NCBI RefSeq assembly: GCF_000702265.1
Contig: NZ_KL370880.1
Span: forward strand, 1-64,000
Direction of reading: 5' to 3'
Length of the DNA: 64,000 nt
DNA from: Butyrivibrio sp. NC2002
GTDB taxonomy: Bacteria > Bacillota > Clostridia > Lachnospirales > Lachnospiraceae
Shown here: one piece after another, positions 54,815-62,703 of the stretch
Layout: each line of letters starts with the position of its first letter
How positions within the stretch are numbered: position 1 is the stretch's first letter
Notes under the pieces: generated by a model
The model's input: the letters and a program-made list of their open reading frames with translations, nothing else
Told to the model about the DNA's origin: nothing
Databases searched by the model: none
Translations under genes and position numbers: made by a program

Positions 54815-56058
54815 ACAGAGAAAAAAGAAAGCCGGAGCTTTTGATCCCGGCGAGCAGTCTTGAAGTATTAAAGACTGCGGTTATATTTGGAGCTGATGCA
54901 GTATATATAGGCGGAAACGCATTCGGACTCAGGGCAAAGGCAAAGAACTTCAGCCATGACGATATGAAGGAAGGAATAGAGTTTGCTCATGCCCATGGCG
55001 TAAAGGTGCATGTTACAGCCAATATCCTTGCTCATAATGATGACCTTGAGGGAGCGGAGGAATACTTCCATGAACTAAAGGAGCTCCACCCCGACGCGCT
55101 TATCATCGCGGATCCCGGCATGTTTATGAAGGCAAGACGCATCTGCCCTGAAATAGATATACATGTATCTACTCAGGCAAACAACACCAATTATGAAACA
55201 TATAAGTTCTGGGCTGACCTCGGAGCAAAGAGAGTGGTTGCAGCAAGAGAACTTTCACTTAAAGAGATAAAAGAAATAAGAGAACATATTCCGGAGGATC
55301 TTGAAATAGAGAGCTTTATTCACGGCGCTATGTGCATAAGCTATTCCGGAAGATGCCTTCTTTCCAACTATTTTACAGGAAGAGATGCCAATCACGGAGA
55401 ATGTACACATCCTTGCCGCTGGAAGTATGCTGTTGTTGAGGAGACAAGACCCGGCGAATACATGCCTGTTTATGAAAACGAGAGAGGCTCTTATATCTTC
55501 AATTCCAAGGATCTGTGCATGATCGAGCATATTCCGGAGCTTGTGGATGCAGGAGTTGACAGCTGCAAGATAGAGGGAAGAATGAAAACAGCTCTTTATG
55601 TAGCAACTGTAGCAAGAACCTACCGCAAGGCTATCGATGATTATTTTGAATCTGAAGAAAAATACAGAGAAAATATGCCATGGTATCTTGATGAGATTTC
55701 AAGATGTACTTACAGACAGTTTACAACAGGTTTCTATTTCGGAAAGCCCTCTGAAGAAGCACAGATATATGATGCCAATACTTATGTAAATGAGTACATA
55801 TATCTTGGAATAGTCGGTGAGATAGACGACAGAGGATATGCAAGGATTGAGCAGAGAAACAAATTCTCTGTAGGCGATACAATAGAGATCATGAAGCCGG
55901 ACGGCAGAGACATCGAGACCAAGGTACTCGGAATGTACAATGAAGAGGGAGAAGCTGTTGATAGCTGCCCTCACTCCAAGCAGATAATATATCTTGACCT
56001 TGATATGAAAACAGAGAAGTACGACATATTGAGGGTAAAAAGTAAATCAGATAAATGA
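54811..56058 (+). CDS. Peptidase U32 family protein
   Basis: The 415-residue protein has the U32 signature ESFIHGAMCISYSGRCLLS (about 168-186), followed by TGRDANHGECTHPCRWKY with two of the cluster/metal cysteines, and the start PELLIPASSLEVLKTAV. Relatives (YrrO, RlhA, TrhP) act in rRNA or tRNA hydroxylation, so a tRNA 5-hydroxyuridine role matching the neighbouring YrrM-type methyltransferase is plausible. It overlaps that gene by 4 nt. In B. subtilis there are two U32 genes here; only one is present. Confidence 0.92.
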   Translation: MNREKRKPELLIPASSLEVLKTAVIFGADAVYIGGNAFGLRAKAKNFSHDDMKEGIEFAHAHGVKVHVTANILAHNDDLEGAEEYFHELKELHPDALIIADPGMFMKARRICPEIDIHVSTQANNTNYETYKFWADLGAKRVVAARELSLKEIKEIREHIPEDLEIESFIHGAMCISYSGRCLLSNYFTGRDANHGECTHPCRWKYAVVEETRPGEYMPVYENERGSYIFNSKDLCMIEHIPELVDAGVDSCKIEGRMKTALYVATVARTYRKAIDDYFESEEKYRENMPWYLDEISRCTYRQFTTGFYFGKPSEEAQIYDANTYVNEYIYLGIVGEIDDRGYARIEQRNKFSVGDTIEIMKPDGRDIETKVLGMYNEEGEAVDSCPHSKQIIYLDLDMKTEKYDILRVKSKSDK

Positions 56059-56065
56059 TGATCAC

Positions 56066-56102
56066 ATAATGACTTTTCCTGCAAAACGGGGAAAGTCATT
56101 AT
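56066..56102 (+). terminator. Terminator-like hairpin after the U32 gene
   Basis: AATGACTTTTCC (56068-56079) pairs with 56089-56100 with one wobble. The following sequence is T-rich but interrupted, so termination may be partial. Confidence 0.65.
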
Positions 56103-56201
56103 TGTCATTATTTATTAATAAAAAGCTACCCTATTTTTTGTAAATAATGTAGAATGTCTTTAGTTATTTTCAAAAACATATAAATAGAATAAGAGGTAAG
56201 C

Positions 56202-58313
56202 ATGAACGAGCAGGTCAATGTAGAGGAAATATTTGGTAAAAACGTATTTACACTTGAAAAGATGCGCGAACGCCTTCCCAAGAGTGTATATAAAGAGGTC
56301 ATAAGTGTCATGAAAAATGGCGGAGACCTTTCCCTTCAATCAGCGGATGCTGTGGCAAATGCCATGAAGAACTGGGCAATGGAAAACGGTGCAACACACT
56401 ATTCTCACTGGTTCCAGCCATTGACGGGAATAACCGCCGAAAAACATGATGCGTTTATTACAAGTGCGCGTGACGATGGTCACATGATGACTTCATTTTC
56501 GGGAAAAGACTTGATAAAAGGCGAACCCGATGCATCCTCATTCCCTTCAGGGGGTTTAAGAGCAACATTTGAAGCAAGAGGATATACGGCATGGGATATC
56601 ACATCACCTGCGTTCCTTAAGGAAACAGGAGCCGGTGTAACACTTTGCATACCTACAGCATTTTGCTCATATAACGGCGAAGCTCTTGATAAAAAGACAC
56701 CTCTTTTAAGATCAATGGAAGCTGTAAATGAGCAGGCACTTAGAATCGTTCATCTATTCGGAAATACAGAAGCAAAAAAAGTAAATGTGTCTGTTGGCCC
56801 TGAGCAGGAGTATTTCCTTGTTGACTGGAAAAAGAGCTTAAAGCGTCCGGATCTTATTTTTACAGGAAGAACACTCTTTGGTGCACAGCCGCCTAAGGGA
56901 CAGGAAATGGAAGACCATTACTTCGGTGTTATAAGAGAACGCGTAGGAGAATATATGCGCGACTTAAACCAGGAACTTTGGAAACTGGGCGTTCCCGGAA
57001 AAACACAGCACAACGAGGTTGCACCCGGACAGCACGAGCTTGCACCTATTTATGAGACAGCCAATATTGCCGTAGATCACAACCAGATTATAATGGAGAC
57101 CATGAAGAGAGTTGCAGAGCATCACAACATGAGATGCCTTCTTCATGAGAAGCCTTTTGCAGGTGTTAATGGATCAGGTAAGCATGACAACTGGTCTCTG
57201 TGCACAGATAACGGGATAAACCTGCTTGATCCCGGCGATACACCAAATGAAAATATTCAGTTCCTTTTTGTGCTCGCATGCATAATCAAGGCAGTAGACA
57301 CACATGCAGACATACTTAGACAGAGTGCTGCAGACGTTGGAAATGATCATCGTCTTGGTGCTGATGAGGCACCGCCGGCTATCATCTCAGTATTCCTTGG
57401 AGAACAGCTCGAGGACGTAGTTCAGCAGCTCATTGAGACAGGTGAAGCAAGACGCAGTAAGCGCGGTGGCAAGCTCAAGACCGGTGTTTCCACACTTCCT
57501 GAGTTTGAGAAGGATGCTACAGACAGAAACCGTACATCACCTTTTGCATTTACAGGTAATAAGTTTGAGTTCCGTATGGTAGGATCATCTGACTCAATGG
57601 CAAGCTCTAATACAGCACTTAACACAATTGTTGCAGAGAGCTTCTGCGAGGCAGCAGACAGACTTGAAAAAGCAAAAGACTTCGATATGGAAGTACATGA
57701 TATTATCAAGGAATTCCTCACTGACCACCAGAGAGTTATCTTTGGAGGCGACGGCTACTCTGACGAATGGAAGAAAGAAGCAAAAAGGAGAGGACTTCCC
57801 AACATTCCTTCAACTATTGAGGCAGCAGAAGTTCTTACTACAAAGAAGGCAATCGATCTTTACAAGAAGTTCGGCGTATTTACTCAGTCAGAGCTTGAAG
57901 CAAGACGAGAGATCATCTTTGAGACCTATGCTAAAACTATCAATATAGAAGCTCTTACTATGATCGATATGGCCAGCAAGCAGATCATTCCTGCAGTTAT
58001 GAAATATGCAGGTTCTCTTGCAGGTAACATCAATGCCATAGTACAGGCAGGATGTGATGCCGATGTGGAAAAAGATGAGCTTAATGAGATAAGCAGCGAG
58101 CTTAAAGCTATGAAGGATGCCCTTGATAAGCTTAAGAAGGCAGAAGAGAAGGCCAGAAAGATAGAAGAAACAAGAAAACGTGCATATTATTGCAAGGATA
58201 CTGTTGTGCCTGCAATGGAAGCTTTAAGAGCTCCTGCTGACAGACTTGAGATGCTTGTTGATAAAAATGACTGGCCATTCCCTACATATGCAGATCTTTT
58301 ATTTGAAGGTTGA
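56202..58313 (+). CDS. glnN: Glutamine synthetase type III
   Basis: The 703-residue enzyme is GSIII, much longer than GSI. It has the N-terminal VFTLEKMRERLPKSVYKEV and HWFQPLTGITAEKHDAFI, the catalytic core with SVGPEQEYFLVD, GVPGKTQHNEVAPGQHEL, GVNGSGKHDNWSL and NDHRLGADEAPPAI, and a C-terminal helical region rich in Lys/Glu. It makes glutamine from glutamate, ammonia and ATP. It starts after AAGAGGTAAGC. Nitrogen control cannot be seen directly. tRNA-Gln follows 178 nt downstream. Confidence 0.97.
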   Translation: MNEQVNVEEIFGKNVFTLEKMRERLPKSVYKEVISVMKNGGDLSLQSADAVANAMKNWAMENGATHYSHWFQPLTGITAEKHDAFITSARDDGHMMTSFSGKDLIKGEPDASSFPSGGLRATFEARGYTAWDITSPAFLKETGAGVTLCIPTAFCSYNGEALDKKTPLLRSMEAVNEQALRIVHLFGNTEAKKVNVSVGPEQEYFLVDWKKSLKRPDLIFTGRTLFGAQPPKGQEMEDHYFGVIRERVGEYMRDLNQELWKLGVPGKTQHNEVAPGQHELAPIYETANIAVDHNQIIMETMKRVAEHHNMRCLLHEKPFAGVNGSGKHDNWSLCTDNGINLLDPGDTPNENIQFLFVLACIIKAVDTHADILRQSAADVGNDHRLGADEAPPAIISVFLGEQLEDVVQQLIETGEARRSKRGGKLKTGVSTLPEFEKDATDRNRTSPFAFTGNKFEFRMVGSSDSMASSNTALNTIVAESFCEAADRLEKAKDFDMEVHDIIKEFLTDHQRVIFGGDGYSDEWKKEAKRRGLPNIPSTIEAAEVLTTKKAIDLYKKFGVFTQSELEARREIIFETYAKTINIEALTMIDMASKQIIPAVMKYAGSLAGNINAIVQAGCDADVEKDELNEISSELKAMKDALDKLKKAEEKARKIEETRKRAYYCKDTVVPAMEALRAPADRLEMLVDKNDWPFPTYADLLFEG

Positions 58314-58390
58314 GATTTTTAGGCAGCTCTAGAAGTATTTAGTTTGCTTTAAAAGCAGAAACCGTAAAAAGTTTTTTGACAAAAAAGCTA

Positions 58391-58421
58391 TGCGGAGTGC
58401 CTATATTATGGACACTCCGCA
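58391..58421. repeat. Perfect hairpin between glnN and tRNA-Gln
   Basis: TGCGGAGTG and CACTCCGCA are perfect 9-bp complements at both ends of this stretch, with a 13-nt loop. A-rich sequence follows on the plus strand, so it would terminate only minus-strand transcription, where no gene is seen. A TTGACA lies upstream at 58376-58381 but its spacing to TATATT (20 nt) is poor. Confidence 0.6.
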
Positions 58422-58449
58422 AAAAAATAAAAAAAATTAAAAAAAGTGC

Positions 58450-58478
58450 TTGCAATATGTACTATACCTATGTATAAT
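58450..58478 (+). promoter_or_regulatory. tRNA-Gln promoter
   Basis: TTGCAA (58450-58455), 17-nt spacer, TATAAT (58473-58478), preceded by a long A-rich tract (58421-58445) like an UP element. Confidence 0.8.
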
Positions 58479-58491
58479 ACAATCTTGTCGG

Positions 58492-58564
58492 TGGGCTATC
58501 GCCAAGCGGTAAGGCAACGGACTCTGACTCCGTCACTTCGCAGGTTCGAATCCTGCTAGCCCAG
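58492..58564 (+). tRNA. tRNA-Gln (CTG)
   Basis: A 73-nt cloverleaf. The acceptor arms TGGGCTA (58492-58498) and TAGCCCA (58557-58563) pair perfectly. The anticodon stem ACGGA/TCCGT closes loop CTCTGAC with anticodon CTG at 58524-58526. The discriminator is G and CCA is not encoded. It is a single tRNA gene with its own promoter and terminator. Confidence 0.96.
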
Positions 58565-58569
58565 TTAAT

Positions 58570-58598
58570 AAAACGAGATCGCAAGATCTCGTTTTTTT
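58570..58598 (+). terminator. Terminator of tRNA-Gln
   Basis: AAACGAGATC (58571-58580) pairs with GATCTCGTTT (58585-58594) around a GCAA tetraloop, followed by T residues to 58598. Confidence 0.95.
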
Positions 58599-58648
58599 GT
58601 CAGAATAAGTTAATTGTTCCAAAGCCATTATGGTGCGTGAGGTGCAAT

Positions 58649-59290
58649 GTGAAGACGTTGTTTAAACAATATGCTTTCCCGGTTATATGGGAGCTTCTTT
58701 TTATTATTTCTTATTTAATTATTCCCGATACGTATAAAACACTCGGTTTATTCATGGTGTTTTATCTTGGTATCTGTATTTACTATTACAAAGAGTTTTC
58801 ATTCCACAGATATTTTAAGAATTTTAATAAAGTAAAGACTTTTTGGGCGCCGATAGTTCTTGCATTTGCGGCTGTTGTGATTCTTGATGTCGTTAAGACA
58901 ACGCTTCTTTCAAATGGTCTTATTTCAATTGCTACGGATATGTACAGCATAACCAGAAAAAATACTCCGCTTGCTGAAGCGATGTTTGGATTAACAACAA
59001 TTCTACTCCAGCCAATTGCGGAAGAGCTGTTCTTTAGAAAAGCTATAATAATGTTTGATTCAAAGAGATCTACGCTAATAACCGTAATAATCGGACTTAT
59101 ATTATGCGGATTTGCTCATTCATATATGCCACTGGGATTTACTGTTACAGTGATCTTTGCAGTACCATTTGCAATAGCTTATGTTTATTCTAAGAACGTA
59201 TATGTACCAATGACAGCGCATATCCTTTATATGGCTTACGTGAACCTACCCAACATAATATACGATCTTGCACGTATTTCAATGCAGTAA
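58649..59290 (+). CDS. CPBP family intramembrane metalloprotease
   Basis: The protein, about 213 residues, is hydrophobic with several membrane helices. The CPBP (Abi/CAAX protease) motifs are all visible: EELFFRKA (about 130; EExxxR), ILCGFAHSYMP (about 150; FxxxH) and the final His/Asn in MTAHILYMAYVNL. Relatives cleave membrane peptides or act in bacteriocin immunity, but no bacteriocin genes are near. GTG 58649 follows GAGGTG; GTG 58637 would add four residues but has no ribosome site. Confidence 0.85.
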   Translation: MKTLFKQYAFPVIWELLFIISYLIIPDTYKTLGLFMVFYLGICIYYYKEFSFHRYFKNFNKVKTFWAPIVLAFAAVVILDVVKTTLLSNGLISIATDMYSITRKNTPLAEAMFGLTTILLQPIAEELFFRKAIIMFDSKRSTLITVIIGLILCGFAHSYMPLGFTVTVIFAVPFAIAYVYSKNVYVPMTAHILYMAYVNLPNIIYDLARISMQ

Positions 59291-59303
59291 AAAACATTCC
59301 GTA

Positions 59304-60992
59304 TTAAAAATTCTGCTCAAATTCCTCGATTGATATAGGATGGGATAGATAGTAACCCTGGAAGTAGTCACAGCCCAGTTCCTTTAAGTGCTCAAATTGC
59401 CACTTGGTTTCGATTCCTTCAGCTACTGTTTTGAAGCCAAGGTCTTTGGCAAGCTTAATTGATGAATCGAGTATCATCCGGCATTTGGGGTCATTTTCGC
59501 TTTCTTGTACAAAACGCTTGTCGAATTTAACGTAGTCGGTATTTACGTCTTTTAGCATGGTAAGTGACACATTACCGGCTCCGAAGTTGTCGATCGCAAC
59601 CTGAAAACCTTCCTGCCTGAACTGATCGATGATCGCAAAATGACTCTCTGTGTCATTCATAAGGTCTATTTCAGATATTTCGATAACAATCTGTCCCGGA
59701 TCAATCCTGTATGAGTTGAGAAGAGATTTTATCTGGGAAAGAGCATCCATATAATAAAAGTCCTTAGGTGATACATTTACCGTCATTATGATCTTGTCTT
59801 TATCGCTGCCCTGCCATGCATGGAGCTGTCTCATAACAAGTTCCCAGTTTCTGAAATCAAGCTTTGCAATATATTCTGTCTTTTCAAGTATTTTAATGTA
59901 TTTGTCAGAAGCCACAATCTGACCTGTAGGTTCGATAAGGCGCGATAATGCTTCTGCTGCATATACTTTTTTATCAGCAGTAAAAATGGGCTGAATATGG
60001 ATGCGGAATTCGTTGTTTTCAATTTTTTGATTGAAGCTGTTTAAGAATTCCTCTTCATATTCGCACTCTTTAAGGAGTTTGTTGGTGTAGTAGGTAAGGA
60101 CGTTTTCGCGGTGGTCATGAAGCGTCTTTAGTGCCATATCGGCTCTGTTTATCATGACAGTCACAGGAAGCTCCGGATCTTCGATTCTGTAGATACCAAC
60201 ATGAAAATACAGGTGATAGTTTTCTGTATCAACAAGCTGACCAATCTGGTCGATCGCATTCATCAAAACACCTTCATCAAAATGGTCTTCAGGAATGCAC
60301 ATTACAAAGTGGTCTGCCATGATGCGACCATAAATTGAATCAGGGCCACAGGTCTTACGCATCATATCAGCTATGGCGATTAGTACTTCGTTGCCTTTTT
60401 CTCTGCCATATCTGTCATTTAGAGTTCTGAATTTCCTTATGTCTCCTGTGATGATAAGTCTGGGCGTGCCTGGATCATCAACGAGAACTCTGCGCACTTC
60501 CCTGCATACCCCGTCGAGGTTGTACAGCCTTGTAAGAAGGTCGTGAGTAACAATATAATCTGCTTCTTCACTTCCCTGAGAAATCTGCTTGCCATCAACT
60601 TCGATAGGAGCAGAATAATGAGCAGGATTATTGTTGTTTTCCTGCGCACCTGTTTCTATGGTTATAAGCTCAAGAACACATGAGAAATTATTGCGGTCTG
60701 GTAGAATGAGCCTTATCGGAACTGACTGAATAGTGAAGTGGTTGCCTTCAAAATCTTCAGTTTTGGACTGCTTACTGTTACTCATGCAGGCTCTGTAGCT
60801 ACTGCAGTTAGAGCATCTTGACGCAGCATTCCAGACGGCATAGCATTCATTTTTGTAATGAAGGCTTCCGATCGTGTCGACTTCGATCTCACGGCATTCC
60901 ACAGGATCAACAAGGCGCACTATGTCATACATGCGCTTCATATAATCGAGCATATGCTTTAGTTCCTGGTGGGTATACTCTTCTACACTCAT
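59304..60992 (-). CDS. Degenerate GGDEF and EAL domain protein with N-terminal Cys motif
   Basis: The 562-residue minus-strand protein has an N-terminal region with CSNCSSYRAC (about 58-67), possibly a metal or redox sensor. A GGDEF-like domain follows (about 150-290) whose signature reads RIMADHF, so cyclase activity is unlikely. The EAL domain (about 310-560) keeps AEALSRL, NVSPKDF, EISEID and VAEGIE, but the DDFG motif is DNFG. It is therefore a c-di-GMP phosphodiesterase with one metal ligand changed, or a c-di-GMP receptor. No membrane segment is seen. It lies 13 nt downstream of the AI-2E-type gene. Confidence 0.87.
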   Translation of the reverse strand: MSVEEYTHQELKHMLDYMKRMYDIVRLVDPVECREIEVDTIGSLHYKNECYAVWNAASRCSNCSSYRACMSNSKQSKTEDFEGNHFTIQSVPIRLILPDRNNFSCVLELITIETGAQENNNNPAHYSAPIEVDGKQISQGSEEADYIVTHDLLTRLYNLDGVCREVRRVLVDDPGTPRLIITGDIRKFRTLNDRYGREKGNEVLIAIADMMRKTCGPDSIYGRIMADHFVMCIPEDHFDEGVLMNAIDQIGQLVDTENYHLYFHVGIYRIEDPELPVTVMINRADMALKTLHDHRENVLTYYTNKLLKECEYEEEFLNSFNQKIENNEFRIHIQPIFTADKKVYAAEALSRLIEPTGQIVASDKYIKILEKTEYIAKLDFRNWELVMRQLHAWQGSDKDKIIMTVNVSPKDFYYMDALSQIKSLLNSYRIDPGQIVIEISEIDLMNDTESHFAIIDQFRQEGFQVAIDNFGAGNVSLTMLKDVNTDYVKFDKRFVQESENDPKCRMILDSSIKLAKDLGFKTVAEGIETKWQFEHLKELGCDYFQGYYLSHPISIEEFEQNF

Positions 60993-61005
60993 AAAAGTAC
61001 CTCTT

Positions 61006-62139
61006 TCAGGGATCTTGCTCTATAGCTTTTTTCTCCCTTTTTACAAGCCAGTCTGTATAAACAAAATTGAAAATAGCTGCAAACGGAATAGACAGCATGA
61101 TGCCTGCTACTCCAAACATTCTGCCGCCTACTACCAAAGTAACCAAAATCCAGACGGAAGGAACATTAAGTGATTCGCCAAACAGCTTTGGTTTAATAAT
61201 GTATCCGTCGATAGTCTGAAGGATGATCGTAAATATCAGGAACAACAATGCATGGAACGGATTAACCAGTACCAGGATAAACGTTCCAATGATCGCACCA
61301 AGTATAGGACCAAAAGTAGGTGCCAGGTTTGTTACTCCGACAACAAGTGAAATAAGTACGGAATAGGACATGCCTGTTATTATCATGAATATCCAGTTGA
61401 CGATACCTACAATGACGCCGTCCAGAATATCAAATGCAATGTACTGGATGATGATATTGTTACATTTATCAAGGAAAGTGCTCATGCTTTCAAATTTATC
61501 AGGTGAGATGAGCACTTTCATAAGTCTTTCAAAGCCGTGCTTTATGCGGGCCTGACCTGAAAGAAAGTACACTGCCAGGATAAGACCAAGGATGACATTT
61601 AAAAAACCGTTTCCTACACCTGCTGACATTTTGACCAGCCTCTCCATAACAGCCGGGAGCTTCTGGGCAAACTGTGACAGGAATTCGTTGATCTTTGCTG
61701 TGATACCGCTTATATCAAGATGCATACCCTCTGCTTTGATGCTTAGTGCTGTCAGTATACTCTCAAGTGAAGCTGCATAACCGTCCAGATTTGATACAAA
61801 AGTTGTTATACTCTCAATGATCTGCGGAATAAGTGCGATCATTAAAATAACTATGAATAAAATTACTGTAGCTATAGAAAGAAGAACGGCAAGAGATCTT
61901 TTCACCTCTGCCCTTCTGGTGCCCTTCAATACCTTTGTTTCATATATGTTTACAAGGGGGCTGAGTATATAAGCGATTATCAGTCCCGATATTACCGGCG
62001 AAAAATATTTAATAAATGTGCCAAGGCTTTTAAATATCGGACCTATATTTGAAAGCAAAAGATAAAGCACAACTCCGGCACATGCAGCAACAGTGTAGGG
62101 AAACCAATTTTTGTTCAGCCAGTCTTTATTGAATTTCAT
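61006..62139 (-). CDS. AI-2E family membrane transporter
   Basis: The minus-strand protein, about 377 residues, has about eight membrane helices and the AI-2E/PerM family pattern: IKYFSPVISGLIIAYILSPL near the N-terminus, a soluble central loop, and GPILGAIIGTFILVLVNP, IDGYIIKPKLFGESLNVPSVW, GVAGIMLSIPFAAIF in the C-terminal half. Members are exporters or sodium antiporters and rarely handle AI-2 itself. ATG 62139 is preferred; TTG 62154 follows directly after an in-frame stop and is the alternative. A hairpin separates GGAGG from the ATG. Confidence 0.87.
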   Translation of the reverse strand: MKFNKDWLNKNWFPYTVAACAGVVLYLLLSNIGPIFKSLGTFIKYFSPVISGLIIAYILSPLVNIYETKVLKGTRRAEVKRSLAVLLSIATVILFIVILMIALIPQIIESITTFVSNLDGYAASLESILTALSIKAEGMHLDISGITAKINEFLSQFAQKLPAVMERLVKMSAGVGNGFLNVILGLILAVYFLSGQARIKHGFERLMKVLISPDKFESMSTFLDKCNNIIIQYIAFDILDGVIVGIVNWIFMIITGMSYSVLISLVVGVTNLAPTFGPILGAIIGTFILVLVNPFHALLFLIFTIILQTIDGYIIKPKLFGESLNVPSVWILVTLVVGGRMFGVAGIMLSIPFAAIFNFVYTDWLVKREKKAIEQDP

Positions 62140-62148
62140 TATCGCAAA

Positions 62149-62177
62149 GTGCAATCAAAAAAATTGCACAATCCTCC
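62149..62177 (-). promoter_or_regulatory. Hairpin between Shine-Dalgarno and start of the AI-2E-type gene
   Basis: On the minus strand GGAGG (62173-62177) is followed by GTGCAAT (62163-62169) and ATTGCAC (62149-62155), a perfect 7-bp stem, and then by the ATG at 62139. Folding would bring GGAGG to about 12 nt from the ATG. Confidence 0.5.
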
Positions 62178-62220
62178 AATCTATAGTATTTTATATTGAT
62201 ATAACAATTTTATTCTTTAG

Positions 62221-62250
62221 TTGACGGGGTTTCAATTAAAAAAATATTAA
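62221..62250 (+). promoter_or_regulatory. Candidate promoter of the sugar ketoisomerase gene
   Basis: TTGACG (62221-62226), 18-nt spacer, TATTAA (62245-62250), 27 nt before the ATG. Confidence 0.5.
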
Positions 62251-62277
62251 GTTTCGTCTAATTTTGGAGGTCGGAAA

Positions 62278-62703
62278 ATGCTTAATCACATGGATAGAGT
62301 AAAAATGATTGAGTTTAAAGATATGGGAGATGAGAGAGGACAGCTCGTAATAGTTGAGGGCGGCATGGATATCCCATTTGAAATAAAGCGAGCTTTTTAT
62401 ATGTATGGCAGTGATGCTACCGTAGTTAGAGGTCAGCATGCCAACAGAAGAACGGAATTCGTTCTCATAAACGTTGCAGGCTCAAGTAAGGTGAAGGTTT
62501 TGGACGGTGCCGGGAACGAGACGATTTTTTGCCTGAACAGACCAAATACAGGAATCTATCTTCCCAACATGGTATGGAAAGAAATGTATGATTTCAGTGC
62601 CGACTCAGTACTGCTTGTTCTTGCAAGTGAGCACTATGACGACACTGAATACATTAGAAATTACGAGGACTATATAAAAGAGATCAGGAATTTTAGTGAC
62701 TGA
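62278..62703 (+). CDS. FdtA/WxcM-like sugar 3,4-ketoisomerase
   Basis: The 141-residue cupin protein matches the FdtA/QdtA family. It begins with a short strand and DERGQLVIVEGG, then IKRAFYMYGSDATVVRGQHANRRTEFVLINVAGS (key RGxHA motif) and GIYLPNMVWKEMYDFSADSVLLVLASEHYD. These enzymes isomerise dTDP-4-keto-6-deoxyglucose to the 3-keto sugar for amino-deoxy sugar residues in surface glycans. It lies next to a polysaccharide polymerase gene, but no aminotransferase or dTDP-sugar genes are in the window. It starts after TTGGAGG. Confidence 0.9.
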   Translation: MLNHMDRVKMIEFKDMGDERGQLVIVEGGMDIPFEIKRAFYMYGSDATVVRGQHANRRTEFVLINVAGSSKVKVLDGAGNETIFCLNRPNTGIYLPNMVWKEMYDFSADSVLLVLASEHYDDTEYIRNYEDYIKEIRNFSD

